Source: Enterococcus nangangensis (GTDB lineage: Bacteria > Bacillota > Bacilli > Lactobacillales > Enterococcaceae). From it: 64,000 nucleotides of DNA. Of the stretch, positions 25,508-32,418 are shown piece after piece. The notes under the pieces were generated by a model. That model had not been told where the DNA came from. It searched no databases and saw only the letters and a program-made list of their open reading frames with translations. A program made the position numbers and the translations under genes. How positions within the stretch are numbered: the stretch's first letter is position 1; each line of letters opens with the position of its first letter. The stretch covers positions 124,001-188,000 of the forward strand of contig NZ_BJDR01000001.1 in NCBI RefSeq assembly GCF_005405245.1, given 5' to 3'.

Positions 25508-27313
25508 TTAACCAATCCCAATCCAATAATACAAAAGTTTGTCAGCGTAAGTGGGGAAGTCTTTCTGCTGATTGAGGGCCGTTTTTAAGTCTGCTACATA
25601 ATCGGTAATAACCGCCGTGGCCCCGTAGAAAAGTACGCGATCCATCGTGGAGGAATCATTAATAGTCCAAGCATACACTTCTTTACCATCCGCTTTAGCC
25701 GCCGCCACAAAATTACTATTGAGAGTAGTGTGTTCCATCACAAAAAAATCAGCATTGGAGGTGGGGGGACCAATAATATTAAAAGGTAAAATGTAGCCTA
25801 CTTTTAAATAGGGAGCTAGGGCCTTCACTTTTTCCACCAAAGGATAACTCAGGGATTGGACCCATGAACCGTCCTGTAAGAGGCGCTCACCATAGCGCTG
25901 GACAAAAGTTGCAGCTAGTTCTGGAGAATCTTGTGGGGTAATTTTTAATTCTACTAGGAGGGGTTGCTGGCTTTTTTCGGCGGTGGCTAAATAGTCGTCA
26001 AAGCTGGCTAAAGGAGCCGTCATCCCGTTGTCTTTAACCGTTAAGGCAGTAGCTTCAGCTAAAGTTAGGTCATCGATATTCACATCATGGCCTGTTAAAG
26101 CTTTTAAGTTGCGATCGTGCACCACGGCGAATTCACCGTCTTTTGTTTGAAAAATATCCATTTCAACAAAATCAACACCTAAACGCTGGGTGGCTGTTAA
26201 AGCGGCAATGGAATTTTGCACCCCATTAGGAGTACCAGAAAGATCTACTCCGCGGTGGGAGATAATGAGGGGCGTGTGAAAAGAAAAATCAGCTAGGTAG
26301 TGGTAATTATAAAGTAGCGCACCGCCAAAAAGGGTGCATAACCCGCCTAATAAAAAGATAGCCCGACCAATCCGCAGACTTCTTTTTTCCCGCGGGGGAT
26401 AAAAGCGTCGGGGCATTTTTAAAGGCGGTAAGTCGTCTTTTAGCCAGAATAATAGAACATAAAAAAGTAAAGCGGAAAGGAAGGCTGTATGCAAAAGGGT
26501 TAAGCCTTGTAATAAGGTTAACGCTAAGACAGCTCCTGGTAAGCCCCAATGGCCTTGCCAACTTTCCATTAAGGCTTGACCGTGGTAAATTAGTAGAAAA
26601 ATTAAGGAGACTACTCCTAAAACGGCAAAGTAAAGACCGACGATTTGCAACAAAATTTGAACCACATGTCCACGAGTCTTACGCCAACTTTTTTGTAAAG
26701 AGACTTTTAACGAATCATCATGTAACAATAAATAAGGTAAGACAAAAATAAAACGGACTGCTAAAAGTAATAACAGGAGATAACCGCCAATAAAACTGGT
26801 GACGACGCGATAACGTTGCTGAAAAATATAATCTAAAATAAAGGCGGGAATTTTAATTTTCGCTAGTAAATCAGAATGGAAACCAAGACCAGCCAAGGGT
26901 AGTAATAAGACTAAAAAAAGTAAAAAGAAAAGGAGGGTGGCGGGGCGGATTTTTTTAAGTTTAGCTACGGTGATTTTAAATAGTTGAATGACGCTAAGCG
27001 GTTGCTTATCTTGAATCGCTTTTAAACTCAACAATAAAAAACTGAATTCAAAGAAAAGGACTGCCAAAGTCAAAATTAAAAGGAGCAGTAGCGCTAATAA
27101 TAAAACTCCGTGTTGTTGGAAGATTTGGGGAATATTGTCAGAAGACAAATATTTTACGCCGCCGAGCTTTAAAATCAGTTTCATACTCGCTTCTAAGGCG
27201 GGAATTAAAACAAAAAGCATTAAAGCGTGCATCACTAAGGTGTCACGAAAATAAGCTTTACTTTGGCGGAGAAAATGACTAGTTAATTTAATTTGATTCC
27301 ATAAAGTTTTCAT
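25508..27313 (-). CDS. Membrane-anchored glycerophosphodiester phosphodiesterase
   Basis: 601 aa from the ATG at 27313, preceded by AAAGGAG; an in-frame upstream ATG (27388) lies in a terminator. Residues about 1-340 carry multiple membrane helices of the GPDPase-membrane type. The C-terminal GDPD domain begins HRGVDLSGTPNGVQNS and continues VDFVEMDIFQTKDGEFAVVHD, holding the metal and catalytic residues. It hydrolyses glycerophosphodiesters, from phospholipids or perhaps from polyglycerolphosphate teichoic acid, outside the membrane. Confidence 0.9.
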   Translation of the reverse strand: MKTLWNQIKLTSHFLRQSKAYFRDTLVMHALMLFVLIPALEASMKLILKLGGVKYLSSDNIPQIFQQHGVLLLALLLLLILTLAVLFFEFSFLLLSLKAIQDKQPLSVIQLFKITVAKLKKIRPATLLFFLLFLVLLLPLAGLGFHSDLLAKIKIPAFILDYIFQQRYRVVTSFIGGYLLLLLLAVRFIFVLPYLLLHDDSLKVSLQKSWRKTRGHVVQILLQIVGLYFAVLGVVSLIFLLIYHGQALMESWQGHWGLPGAVLALTLLQGLTLLHTAFLSALLFYVLLFWLKDDLPPLKMPRRFYPPREKRSLRIGRAIFLLGGLCTLFGGALLYNYHYLADFSFHTPLIISHRGVDLSGTPNGVQNSIAALTATQRLGVDFVEMDIFQTKDGEFAVVHDRNLKALTGHDVNIDDLTLAEATALTVKDNGMTAPLASFDDYLATAEKSQQPLLVELKITPQDSPELAATFVQRYGERLLQDGSWVQSLSYPLVEKVKALAPYLKVGYILPFNIIGPPTSNADFFVMEHTTLNSNFVAAAKADGKEVYAWTINDSSTMDRVLFYGATAVITDYVADLKTALNQQKDFPTYADKLLYYWIGIG

Positions 27314-27343
27314 GAGTTGTTCTCCTTTAAAAGGCAGGGCCGA

Positions 27344-27380
27344 CAAAAAAAGACTGCCGCCACTGATGGGTGCAGTCTTA
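27344..27380 (-). terminator. Terminator between the TVP38 and GDPD genes
   Basis: On the reverse strand AAGACTGC (27379-27372) pairs with GCAGTCTT (27357-27350) and is followed by seven T. Confidence 0.82.
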
Positions 27381-27404
27381 GGGTACACGGAAAAAGTTAG
27401 AAAA

Positions 27405-28004
27405 TCAATGGTGAAGCAGTTGTGCTAACCACTGACCACCGTAGATTAAGCCGTAACTATACATGGAAATCGTCAAAGGTTTTGCTAATAAGATAATCGT
27501 ACTAAAACGTTTAAAGGACATCTTCGTTAAACCAGCGATGAGACATAACGCATCATCAGGTGCTATGGGAAAGAAGATAGCTGCCGCAAAAAATTTATCA
27601 AAACGTTTTTGATTGTCAATGTAGCCGATATATTTTTTGTAGGTTTTTTCAGAGATTAAAGATTGAATCAAAGGTTTCCCGTAATGACGCGCTAGTTGGA
27701 AGTTAATCATGGAACCTAGGACGATGCCGATATAGTTATAGAGAAATCCTTGCCACGGTCCAAAAATAATAACACCAGCGGCTAGTGAAATGCTCCCAGG
27801 GATAAAAGGGACGATTACTTGCAAAACTTGAATTAAAATAAAAACTACGGGTGCAAAAATAGTAGCTTTACCTAAAGTTAATTGTAGTTGTGTCAGATCT
27901 TTAAAGATACCTAAGTGGTAAAAATAAATGGTCAAGGAGATCGTCGCAATCAAGCCAGCTAACGAAATCAAATTGATAATTTTTCTAGAGATTACTTGGG
28001 TCAT
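27405..28004 (-). CDS. TVP38/TMEM64 family membrane protein (VTT domain)
   Basis: 199 aa with about five membrane segments. The VTT/DedA-like core is visible as VPFIPGSISLAAGVIIFGPWQGFLYNYIGIVLGSMINFQLAR near residues 65-107, followed by FPIAPDDALCLIAGLTKMSF near 145-164. GAGAGGAG precedes the ATG. VTT proteins are proposed lipid scramblases or exporters; the substrate here is unknown. It is upstream of GDPD in the same direction, but a terminator lies between. Confidence 0.87.
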   Translation of the reverse strand: MTQVISRKIINLISLAGLIATISLTIYFYHLGIFKDLTQLQLTLGKATIFAPVVFILIQVLQVIVPFIPGSISLAAGVIIFGPWQGFLYNYIGIVLGSMINFQLARHYGKPLIQSLISEKTYKKYIGYIDNQKRFDKFFAAAIFFPIAPDDALCLIAGLTKMSFKRFSTIILLAKPLTISMYSYGLIYGGQWLAQLLHH

Positions 28005-28161
28005 GTTGGGCTCCTCTCTTAAGCTACTGTTAGTCTATCAAAGCAGTAGGAAAAAGACATCAGACTTAAGTCCAATTTTTTTCTCATCAAAAGTAACAGC
28101 TTTATGTGACAAAAGCAATCTTTTTAAGGAGGATTATTTGTAATTTAAGAAAAAGCTAAGT

Positions 28162-28599
28162 TTAGCGGACGCGATGACGTAATAATTTTTTTTCAGCAAG
28201 AGAGGTAAGCATAAAACCCGCTGCAATGGCGCCGGCTGTGACAATCACTTTTACCACATAGCCAAAAGTTTGACTCTGGTCATCCAGAACTAAGCTACGT
28301 ACCGCTTGATAGGCTGGTCCTCCGGGTACAAGAGGAACTAAGGCGGGAATGTTAAAAATAATGGTGGGGTACTTTAAGCGTCGAGAGAAAAAAATCGCCA
28401 ACAGTCCAATGAGTAACGCCCCTAAAAAGTTACCAAAGGCATCACTGGAAAAAATAGTGTGGGTATAATAGTAACATACCCAACCACAAGCACCGGTAAA
28501 GCCCGCTGCTAGCAAAGTTTTTTTGGGAATATTAGTAATCACGCCAAAAGCAATCGTGGAAAGACCACTTAAAATAAAATGAATCAGAGCTGTAAACAT
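28162..28599 (-). CDS. ThrE-type threonine/serine exporter, second subunit (DUF3815)
   Basis: 145 aa with four to five membrane helices. The motif PTIIFNIPALVPLVPGGPAYQAVRSL near residues 77-102 is typical of ThrE_2 (DUF3815). Its start is 15 bases after the stop of the larger subunit, so both are one transcript. In some bacteria these two parts form one polypeptide. Confidence 0.85.
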   Translation of the reverse strand: MFTALIHFILSGLSTIAFGVITNIPKKTLLAAGFTGACGWVCYYYTHTIFSSDAFGNFLGALLIGLLAIFFSRRLKYPTIIFNIPALVPLVPGGPAYQAVRSLVLDDQSQTFGYVVKVIVTAGAIAAGFMLTSLAEKKLLRHRVR

Positions 28600-28614
28600 T
28601 TTTTTGCCTACTTT

Positions 28615-29370
28615 CTAGAAAAATAATTTTAAACTAATAGCAATCCCGATACCAATAGCGCCAGCTGTGAAGAAAGCCTCCATAATCCGCGCCGTACCCG
28701 CTAGTAAATGTCCCGCTAAGATGTCGCGGAAAGAATTGGTAATAGAAACGCCGGGAACTAAAGGCATCACTGCTCCAATAATAATCGCATCGATATTGTT
28801 GCCGAAACCTAAGCGGACAGAGCAAATGGCCAAGACACCAATCGTAAAGGCAGCTAGAAAATCATTTAAAAAAGAAATCTCAAAAAATTTATTCGCCGCC
28901 TTATCTACGCCATAACCGAGCCCGCCGATTAAAAAGGCTGGCAAAATATCTTGCAGATTAGTAAAGAATAAATAAACGAGAGTGCAAGAGACAACTGCAG
29001 CAGAAAAAATTTGCCAACTCCAGGAGTAGGTAGTTTTATATTTATCTAAATTTTTTAAGGCATCATAAAATTCGGCAAGACTAAGCTCTTTGCGTTGATA
29101 TTGGCGGGAGAGCTGATTGACGATGGCAACTTTTTCTAAATCAATACTACGTTTCATGACATTAGCTAGCTGGGTAATGGGTTCTTCCCCAAGTCCCATA
29201 AAAAGGCCAGTGGCAGTAACGTAACTAACCGATTGCGGATAGCCAGCATTTTGAGCGATACGGCTCATGGTATCTTCGACGCGATAAACTTCCGAGCCGC
29301 TCTCTGTCATAATTTTACCTGCCTTTAAGCAAGTTTTTAAAACTAATTCTTTATCTTCCATCTTGTTCAC
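28615..29370 (-). CDS. ThrE-type threonine/serine exporter, first subunit (DUF1212)
   Basis: 251 aa. A soluble N-terminal part (LKTCLKAGKIMTESGSEVYRVEDTMSRIA) with the conserved SGSE..R.E motif leads into about five helices, ending in IIIGAVMPLVPGVSITNSFRDILAGHLLAG. This is the ThrE N-terminal domain. Together with the downstream small subunit it should export threonine or serine, or a related small acid, in proton-driven fashion. AAAGGTGA precedes the ATG. It is divergent from a TetR regulator. Confidence 0.87.
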   Translation of the reverse strand: MNKMEDKELVLKTCLKAGKIMTESGSEVYRVEDTMSRIAQNAGYPQSVSYVTATGLFMGLGEEPITQLANVMKRSIDLEKVAIVNQLSRQYQRKELSLAEFYDALKNLDKYKTTYSWSWQIFSAAVVSCTLVYLFFTNLQDILPAFLIGGLGYGVDKAANKFFEISFLNDFLAAFTIGVLAICSVRLGFGNNIDAIIIGAVMPLVPGVSITNSFRDILAGHLLAGTARIMEAFFTAGAIGIGIAISLKLFF

Positions 29371-29561
29371 CTTTATTTATCTATTGAAGTAAGTTCATGG
29401 TAGCATTTTACAGGGAAAAGTTAAATAAAATATTTTTGTCAATTTTTCCAAACTAGCCTTTATTATATAGCAAAAAAAATGAAATAATACAACTGTTATC
29501 GAAAAATGGTAGCCTTTTAAATGCTTAATCTAAAGTTTTTCTAGAAAATACGACAACATTT

Positions 29562-29590
29562 TTGTCATTCATTAAAAAACATGGTAGAAT
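29562..29590 (+). promoter_or_regulatory. Promoter of the TetR-family gene
   Basis: TTGTCA (29562-29567), 17 bases, TAGAAT (29585-29590), about 39 bases before the ATG. Confidence 0.8.
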
Positions 29591-29628
29591 CGGAAATGTA
29601 CAATTAGAAAGATGAATGGAGGGTGTTT

Positions 29629-30198
29629 ATGGCTAGACGTAAAACCATAACCCGCGAAGATATTTTGGAAGCAGCATTTAAACTTGTCGCCTCAGAAGGT
29701 TTCGGTCACTTTACAGCGCGCAACGTTGCCACAAAAGTTGGTTCATCCACACAACCAATTTATCTCGAGTTTAAGAATATGGATGATTTAAAAGACGCGG
29801 TTTATGAAAAAATTTACCATTACCTTGGGGATGAGGTCTTTCCAGTGCGCCACACCGGAGACATCATTGTGGATATGTGTCTGAATTATATTCATTTTGC
29901 TAAAAGAGAGAAAAAACTTTATTTTGCCCTTTACTTAGATAGCGCTGCTGATGGCAATCGGATGGAAGAATTTTCCAAAAAATATTTTGCGAAAAAGATT
30001 CAAGAAGATGCCTATTACCGCGACTTTGATGATGAAAAATTAAACTCTTTACGTTTAGGCAGTTGGATTACGGCAACTGGGATTGCTTCTTTAATGTCAG
30101 CGGGGATTATTCATCCTAGTGATGAAGAAATTATCCAATTTTTAGAAGATGGCAATAAAGCGATTGAAGCTTTGGATCATCCGATTCAAGTAAACTAA
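29629..30198 (+). CDS. TetR/AcrR-family transcriptional regulator
   Basis: 189 aa from the ATG at 29629, which follows TGGAGGG; the GTG two codons upstream overlaps the site. The N-terminal helix-turn-helix is TREDILEAAFKLVASEGFGHFTARNVATKVGSSTQPIYLEF (about residues 6-46). The ligand domain has no recognised signature. It is divergent from the ThrE pair, which is a possible target, but no clear shared palindrome was found in 29371-29628. Confidence 0.87.
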   Translation: MARRKTITREDILEAAFKLVASEGFGHFTARNVATKVGSSTQPIYLEFKNMDDLKDAVYEKIYHYLGDEVFPVRHTGDIIVDMCLNYIHFAKREKKLYFALYLDSAADGNRMEEFSKKYFAKKIQEDAYYRDFDDEKLNSLRLGSWITATGIASLMSAGIIHPSDEEIIQFLEDGNKAIEALDHPIQVN

Positions 30199-30207
30199 AA
30201 TTTAAAA

Positions 30208-30250
30208 TCGGGAGACTCGTTAACATTAGTTAGGGAGTCTTTTCTTTTTT
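30208..30250 (+). terminator. Putative terminator after the TetR gene
   Basis: An imperfect hairpin pairs GGGAGACTC with GGAGTCTTTTC around a large loop, followed by a T-rich tract. Confidence 0.55.
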
Positions 30251-30295
30251 TGCCCCTTTATTTATGAGAAAGCTGGGAACTTTTGGAAAATTAGA

Positions 30296-30324
30296 TTGTT
30301 TTTAGTAGGCGGAAGTTTTAAGAT
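30296..30324 (+). promoter_or_regulatory. Putative promoter of kdgA
   Basis: TTGTTT (30296-30301), 17 bases, TAAGAT (30319-30324). Confidence 0.55.
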
Positions 30325-30354
30325 AAGAGAGGAGTTTTATCATGGGGTGGACAA

Positions 30355-30366
30355 GGTAACGTTACC
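30355..30366 (+). promoter_or_regulatory. Palindromic operator candidate upstream of kdgA
   Basis: GGTAACGTTACC is a perfect 12-base palindrome with a central CG, the pattern favoured by LacI-type regulators such as KdgR. It lies about 25 bases after the predicted start point. Confidence 0.5.
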
Positions 30367-30383
30367 TCATGTTGATTAAGTCA

Positions 30384-30411
30384 CCACAAAAAATGTGGAA
30401 ATTTTTTGTGG
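30384..30411 (+). repeat. Perfect inverted repeat before kdgA
   Basis: CCACAAAAAAT (30384-30394) pairs with ATTTTTTGTGG (30401-30411) around GTGGAA. No T run follows the stem, so it may be an RNA hairpin or a second operator rather than a terminator. It ends 24 bases before the kdgA ATG. Confidence 0.55.
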
Positions 30412-30434
30412 TCCATCATGAAAGGATGTTTTAG

Positions 30435-31079
30435 ATGCAAAGAGTAGAGTTATTACAAGCGATTGAAGCGGCCGGCGTCATTGCCGTTGTTCGTGGTAAA
30501 GACAAAGAAGAAGCAGTCAAAGCAGTTGACGCCATCGTGGCTGGTGGGATGTACGGTATCGAATTAACTTTCACTGTACCCCAAGCAGATGTCGCCATTA
30601 AAGAATTAGCTGACAAATATGCCGACCGTCCAGAAGTTGTCATTGGTGCCGGGACTGTCTTAGATGCAGTTACCGCTCGTTTAGCCATTATGGCCGGAGC
30701 TAAATTCATCGTTAGCCCAACTTTTGATCAAGAAACCGCTGAAATGTGTAACTTGTATCAAATCCCTTACTTACCAGGTTGCATGACGATTACGGAAATG
30801 AAGACCGCTTTAAAAGCTGGCGTGGATATCATCAAATTATTCCCAGGTTCCGCTTACGGTCCAAGCATCATTAAAGCTTTCAAAGCACCATTACCATTCT
30901 TAAACATTATGCCAACAGGTGGCGTAAGTTTAGACAACATGGACGAATGGTTCAAAGCCGGCGTCATTACCGTTGGTGTTGGGGGTAACTTATTAGCACC
31001 TTTAGCCACTGGCGATTTTGCGAAAATTACTGAAGTAGCCAAAGAATATGTGGCGAAGTTTAAGGAAATTAAAGGTTAA
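30435..31079 (+). CDS. kdgA: 2-keto-3-deoxy-6-phosphogluconate aldolase
   Basis: 214 aa, class I aldolase. It splits KDPG into pyruvate and glyceraldehyde-3-phosphate, ending the breakdown of hexuronates or gluconate. The family motifs are present: AGVIAVVRGK with the conserved Arg, GIELTFTVP with the catalytic Glu, VIGAGTVLD, FIVSPTFD, and IIKLFPGSAYG with the Schiff-base lysine near residue 135. GAAAGGATG precedes the ATG. A KDG kinase is not adjacent; only an unknown gene follows. Confidence 0.93.
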   Translation: MQRVELLQAIEAAGVIAVVRGKDKEEAVKAVDAIVAGGMYGIELTFTVPQADVAIKELADKYADRPEVVIGAGTVLDAVTARLAIMAGAKFIVSPTFDQETAEMCNLYQIPYLPGCMTITEMKTALKAGVDIIKLFPGSAYGPSIIKAFKAPLPFLNIMPTGGVSLDNMDEWFKAGVITVGVGGNLLAPLATGDFAKITEVAKEYVAKFKEIKG

Positions 31080-31113
31080 GCATTCTACTACTAAAAAGAA
31101 GAAGGTTAATTTC

Positions 31114-31536
31114 ATGAATAAAGAATTAGTGTTTTACAATAAAAAATTAGATAAAGCAGTTAACTTACCTTTAAGTTGGGACGGCTTTACCGCTAAAGTG
31201 TTAGAAACAGAAAAAATTAGTGAAATTGGTTTAACCGAAGCCGTGGACTTTGCAGCAATCGAAAAAATGATTGCCGTCGATACTTTCACCATTAGCTTCC
31301 AAGAAGAAGGCGTGGTGCCCATGACTTATAACCAATGGGAAACTTTACGCAGTCTGCAAGCCAACGCTGTATTGCAAGCAAGAATTGCAGATTTAGACGT
31401 GGATGCGGCGACCAAAGAAAAATTAGCCCAGCTCTTTAATGAATTTAACAAAGGCATGGCTGTGAAATACGAATATAAAAAATCTTGGTTAGCAATCTAT
31501 GAAGAATTATTAGCCAATCTTTTACCTTTACTTTAA
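31114..31536 (+). CDS. Uncharacterised protein co-transcribed with kdgA
   Basis: 140 aa from the ATG at 31114 (AGAAGGTTAA upstream). An upstream in-frame ATG at 31048 overlaps kdgA and is unlikely. Not recognised. No membrane segment; the N-terminal half is mixed beta/alpha (MNKELVFYNKKLDKAVNLPL, VPMTYNQWETLRSLQ) and the C-terminal half helical. It lies 34 bases after kdgA and before the terminator, so a role in the same sugar-acid pathway is possible but unproven. Confidence 0.7.
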   Translation: MNKELVFYNKKLDKAVNLPLSWDGFTAKVLETEKISEIGLTEAVDFAAIEKMIAVDTFTISFQEEGVVPMTYNQWETLRSLQANAVLQARIADLDVDAATKEKLAQLFNEFNKGMAVKYEYKKSWLAIYEELLANLLPLL

Positions 31537-31551
31537 AATTTTTTTGAGAAG

Positions 31552-31593
31552 CGGTCTTTTGAAAGTCGATGGACTTTTGAAAGGCCGTTTTTT
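31552..31593 (+). terminator. Terminator of the kdgA operon
   Basis: CGGTCTTTTGAAAGTC pairs imperfectly with GACTTTTGAAAGGCCG around GATG, then TTTTTT. Confidence 0.87.
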
Positions 31594-31599
31594 AATGAT

Positions 31600-31628
31600 T
31601 TTTCAGGCGGGGAAAAATGCGCTATAAT
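31600..31628 (+). promoter_or_regulatory. Promoter of the phosphatase gene
   Basis: TTTTCA (31600-31605), 17 bases, TATAAT (31623-31628). Confidence 0.65.
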
Positions 31629-31662
31629 AAAGCACGTTAATGAAACACACGGAGGTGATCTC

Positions 31663-32394
31663 ATGGAACAAGTTTATGTGATTGGCGATGTTCATGGCAT
31701 GTATGATTTATTTTTACAAGCCTTGCAAAAATTTGACCCGCAAACCATGCAACTCGTCTTGATTGGTGATTTAATGGACCGCGGACCGGAACCAAAAAAA
31801 TGTTTTCTTAAAGCCAAAGAGCTAGTGGAAAATTACGGTGCTATTTATTTACGAGGCAACCATGAAGATATCTTATGGAACTTTTTACATTCGCCAGAAG
31901 AGCGGATGGATAATTATCTCCGTAATGGAGCGAAAGAAACTTTAGAAAGTTTTTTACATCCTGGGGTTTTAGCCGAATATTCGCCGACAGAAATCGCGAT
32001 GCTCTTGCGTTCCCACTATCCAGAATTGGAACCATTTTTGGCAGCGCGTCCTTATTATTATGAATGGGAAGATTTTATTTTTGTTCATGCCGGCTTAAAC
32101 CTCGCTTTAGCTGACTGGCGGGAAACTTCACCTCATGATATGATTTGGATTCGCCAACCCTTTTTTGAAGGAAAGAATCGCACGGGCAAAAAGATTGTCT
32201 TTGGCCATACCATCACACCGTCTTTATATGGCGACAATGAAAACACTGATTTGTGGTTATCGGATAATAAAATTGGTCTTGATGGCGGCGCAGTGTACGG
32301 TGGCACCTTACATGGTGTTTTGTTTCACCCCCACGAAATTTATTTAGATCAACAGTGGGATAATGTCACTGGACCGTGGCAACCAGATTTATAA
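31663..32394 (+). CDS. Metallophosphatase of the PPP (serine/threonine phosphatase / ApaH) family
   Basis: 243 aa. The dimetal motifs are all present: IGDVHGMYD near residue 6, LIGDLMDRGPEP near 32, LRGNHEDIL near 63, then VHAGLN and FGHTITP. This is the pattern of bacterial PrpA/PrpE-like enzymes, which act on phosphoproteins or on dinucleoside polyphosphates; the substrate cannot be decided. GGAGGTGATC precedes the ATG. The gene has its own promoter and is followed 24 bases later by tex. Confidence 0.87.
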   Translation: MEQVYVIGDVHGMYDLFLQALQKFDPQTMQLVLIGDLMDRGPEPKKCFLKAKELVENYGAIYLRGNHEDILWNFLHSPEERMDNYLRNGAKETLESFLHPGVLAEYSPTEIAMLLRSHYPELEPFLAARPYYYEWEDFIFVHAGLNLALADWRETSPHDMIWIRQPFFEGKNRTGKKIVFGHTITPSLYGDNENTDLWLSDNKIGLDGGAVYGGTLHGVLFHPHEIYLDQQWDNVTGPWQPDL

Positions 32395-32418
32395 CAACGT
32401 AACAAAGGAGTATGAAAA

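Noticed and set aside
30342-30359. Five-codon frame before kdgA as a real gene
   Set aside because: The predicted transcription start lies inside its ribosome site, so translation is doubtful; kept only as part of the kdgA control finding.
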